Position numbers and translations under genes: made by a program
In this document: piece by piece, positions 62,191-64,000 of the stretch
Layout of the letters: each line of letters opens with the position of its first letter
How positions within the stretch are numbered: position 1 is the stretch's first letter
The notes under the pieces: model-generated
What the model was told of the DNA's origin: nothing
The model's database searches: none
What the model saw: only the letters and a program-made list of their open reading frames with translations
Assembly (NCBI RefSeq): GCF_018613875.1
Contig: NZ_JAGGPJ010000017.1
Coordinates: 62,001-126,000, forward strand
Origin: Arthrobacter sp. ISL-28
Lineage (GTDB): Bacteria; Actinomycetota; Actinomycetes; Actinomycetales; Micrococcaceae
DNA: 64,000 nucleotides
Reading direction: 5' to 3'

Positions 62191-62792
62191 AGAGATCCCC
62201 CCGCGGCGTCCGGAGTGCCGGAGTCGTGGCCTCCGCCACCATGGCCGCCGCCGTGGTGTCCGCCATGTCCGTGATGGCCGCCATGTCCGTGGGCGCCGCC
62301 ATGTCCGTGGGCGCCGACCCGTTCGCGGGCGAGGAAGTTTTCGATGTCGAAGAGGTTGTCCGCGCGGCGGGCAATGTTCAGCAGCGTGGTCATCGACGCC
62401 ACTTCCTCCACTTGCTCCTTAAGGAACCAGAGCATGAACTGTTCTCCCAAGGCGTCATTTTCCGCCCTTGCGGCCGCGAAGAGTTCCTTGATGTTCTCTG
62501 TGACTTCCTGTTCTTGGGCGAGGGCGAGTTCAAGCGGTTCCTCAACCTTGCTGAAGTCGTTGCGGACGGGCTCCACCCCCGGGATGGTGACGGTGAGTCC
62601 GCGGTCCAGAATGTATCGGACCATCATCATGGCGTGGTTTCGTTCTTCCAGTGACTGCCGGTAGAAGTGCCTGGCCAGCTGGGGCAGGTCCTGCCTATCA
62701 AACCAGGCTGCAACGGCGATATATTGCTGCGAAGCGGCGAACTCGTTGCCGACCTGGTGTGCCAGCAGTTCTTCGAATCTACGGTTAGCCAT
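62187..62792 (-). CDS. Ferritin with His/Gly-rich C-terminal tail
   Basis: A 201-residue bacterial ferritin. The four-helix core is complete (FEELLAHQVGNEFAASQQYI; ferroxidase ligand motif EERNHAM; LFAAARAENDALGEQFMLWF; KEQVEEVASMTTLL). After ENFLARERV the last 42 residues are an extension with eleven histidines among glycines (GAHGHGGAHGHGGHHGHGG), a likely metal-binding tail absent from the usual family length. GAGGAG six bases before the ATG supports the start. It is adjacent to the iron box and flavin reductase. The tail DNA is itself a tandem repeat. Confidence 0.93.
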   Translation of the reverse strand: MANRRFEELLAHQVGNEFAASQQYIAVAAWFDRQDLPQLARHFYRQSLEERNHAMMMVRYILDRGLTVTIPGVEPVRNDFSKVEEPLELALAQEQEVTENIKELFAAARAENDALGEQFMLWFLKEQVEEVASMTTLLNIARRADNLFDIENFLARERVGAHGHGGAHGHGGHHGHGGHHGGGHGGGGHDSGTPDAAGGSL

Positions 62793-63022
62793 CGGGGTCT
62801 CCTCGGGTCGTGGTTGAAGGCTGCTGCCGACGCCGGGGCCTTGGCGGCCAGTGCTGCCAGCGGAGGCATAAATGAGGATCCTCTGCTGTCGACTCCGGGT
62901 CAAGACCCGCCTGCTCCCGTTTTGAGCAGCGTTCCGTGTGTCCGACGGCAGGCCGAAAACGTCCTCGAGCAGCGGAAACACCGGCACGACAGTCTGCTCC
63001 CGATGCGTGACAGCAAGACCGT

Positions 63023-63940
63023 CTATCGTGGATGCCCGAGCGGCGAGAATGCCTGGATCAACGCGTCCCTCACAGCACTGACGCTTTCCTTTTCAAGCGC
63101 CGAGGAGCGCGCGATGGCGACGATGCTGCGGTATGAGTTGCCCGGAAGCGTCGCTACGGGGCTGTTTGTGGGCCGCAGACCCATCATGAGTGGTGTGGCG
63201 AGCGTGATGCCCACACCAGATTCCGCCAGTGCGATGGAGACGGCGGTGTCTGTCACAGTGTGCCGGACATTGGGCTCAATCCCTGCCTGCGCGCAGGCGA
63301 AGCGGCACGCCCTGCCGAAGTACGTCTCAATGGGCGGGAGAACCCAGTCCGTAGCGTTTGCGTAGTCCACCAAGGCGTCCTTGTCACCGACCATTTCCCC
63401 GGTCGCAGGGGGAAGCACCATCAGGAAGGGCTCGCGGTGCAGCAGTTCGGTGACGACACCGCGCAACGGAGGTTGAGGTGCGTCGTCATAGCTCAGTCCC
63501 AGGGCTATGTCTATCTGATGGTTAAGAATCGCTTGGGGCATCATTTCAACGTCCACCTCCACCGCTTGGATGGCCACGTGCGGGGTGGTTTTGCGCAGGT
63601 ACTCTATGGCCGGCTGCATCGCCGAGACGGCAGCAGAGCCGAAGACCCCGAGGGAAACCACCGTTCTTTGCTCCGACTGGGGCCCGCTGAGGGCGGCTGC
63701 CGCCTTTCGTTCGTCCTCCAGGAGGATTCCGGCGTGCTGAAGCAGCGTCACTCCAGCGTCGGTGAGCGTAACCCGGCGGCCGTCACGGGCGAAGATCGGT
63801 CGTGGAAGACCGGCCTGCAGCGCTGCCATTTGCTGCGAGACAGCACCCGGAGTGAAGCCGAGCGCCTCAGCCGCCGACGTCATTGTGCCCAGTTCCGCTA
63901 CTACCTTGAAGGTCCTCAGCTGCTCGAACGTCCACTTCAT
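63023..63940 (-). CDS. LysR-family transcriptional regulator
   Basis: A 305-residue LysR regulator. The N-terminal HTH is FEQLRTFKVVAELGTMTSAAEALGFTPGAVSQQM, followed by the periplasmic-binding-like effector domain. Divergent orientation at the window edge suggests it regulates a gene just outside to the right. TAGAAT lies six bases before the ATG, the leaderless pattern. The effector is unknown. Confidence 0.93.
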   Translation of the reverse strand: MKWTFEQLRTFKVVAELGTMTSAAEALGFTPGAVSQQMAALQAGLPRPIFARDGRRVTLTDAGVTLLQHAGILLEDERKAAAALSGPQSEQRTVVSLGVFGSAAVSAMQPAIEYLRKTTPHVAIQAVEVDVEMMPQAILNHQIDIALGLSYDDAPQPPLRGVVTELLHREPFLMVLPPATGEMVGDKDALVDYANATDWVLPPIETYFGRACRFACAQAGIEPNVRHTVTDTAVSIALAESGVGITLATPLMMGLRPTNSPVATLPGNSYRSIVAIARSSALEKESVSAVRDALIQAFSPLGHPR

Positions 63941-63954
63941 ATAGACATTCTATA
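63940..63954. promoter_or_regulatory. Palindrome overlapping the LysR start
   Basis: TATAGA-CAT-TCTATA, a perfect 6-bp inverted repeat, contains the start-proximal -10 (TAGAAT on the minus strand) and abuts the ATG. It may be an autoregulatory site. Confidence 0.45.
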
Positions 63955-64000
63955 CAAACTGTTGAAATCTCATCGATTGACCTAAACGAAGGATTTAGCC

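Noticed and set aside
1..64000. CRISPR arrays, tRNA and rRNA genes, intact transposases
   Set aside because: I saw no regularly spaced repeats, cloverleaf-like genes, rRNA segments or DDE transposase frames.

Overview
The window is high-GC actinobacterial DNA, most likely from Arthrobacter, Pseudarthrobacter or a close Micrococcaceae relative. The evidence is a fused PafB-PafC regulator, the pafBC-tatA-tatC-helY order, RbpA, a polyprenol-phosphate mannose synthase, a mycothiol-type maleylpyruvate isomerase, GTG starts and many probably leaderless starts. No rRNA, tRNA, CRISPR array or intact transposase was seen.

The left part (1-20 kb) is housekeeping: two FKBP prolyl isomerases, pafBC, the Tat translocon, helY, a YtcJ-type amidohydrolase, a mannosyl-lipid synthase, rbpA, an NfeD/SPFH pair, a 23S rRNA methyltransferase with a 3' frameshift, an S9 peptidase and peptide deformylase. 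A compact operon of type III polyketide synthase, methyltransferase and FAD monooxygenase (17.0-20.0 kb) probably makes a modified phenolic lipid or quinone.

From about 20 to 28.8 kb coding density drops. Here lie remnants of a possible integrase, a reductase and an aldehyde dehydrogenase, a frameshifted LacI gene, a small secreted protein, a two-component system, a zinc alcohol dehydrogenase, a PRC-barrel-like protein and a 51-residue membrane protein. This looks like an accessory island. An ammonium transporter follows.

The centrepiece (30-42.4 kb) is an apparently complete salicylate-to-central-metabolism module: an aromatic-acid MFS carrier and an alpha/beta hydrolase on one strand, two tandem PaaX-family regulators, then six overlapping or tightly packed genes (CoA-ester hydroxylase, NDP-forming acyl-CoA synthetase, aryl-AMP ligase, gentisate dioxygenase, fumarylpyruvate hydrolase, maleylpyruvate isomerase). 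Three promoters here share one architecture: ATGTAAC-like and GTTACAT-like half-sites bracket the -35 and overlap the -10, which points to common PaaX-type control.

The right part (42.4-64 kb) holds two DUF1508 proteins, phosphoketolase, a YciO/Sua5 protein, a stand-alone LigD-type polymerase domain, amylosucrase, an EF-G-like GTPase, HrpB helicase, two VOC proteins, an LssY-C-domain protein with a frameshift, a DM13 protein and a 2H phosphoesterase-like protein. It ends in an iron-linked group: SufT-like protein, a DtxR/IdeR-like box, a flavin reductase, and a ferritin with an unusual His/Gly-rich tail. A LysR regulator closes the window. Four genes carry single-base frameshifts at short G/C runs; these could be real decay or sequence error.
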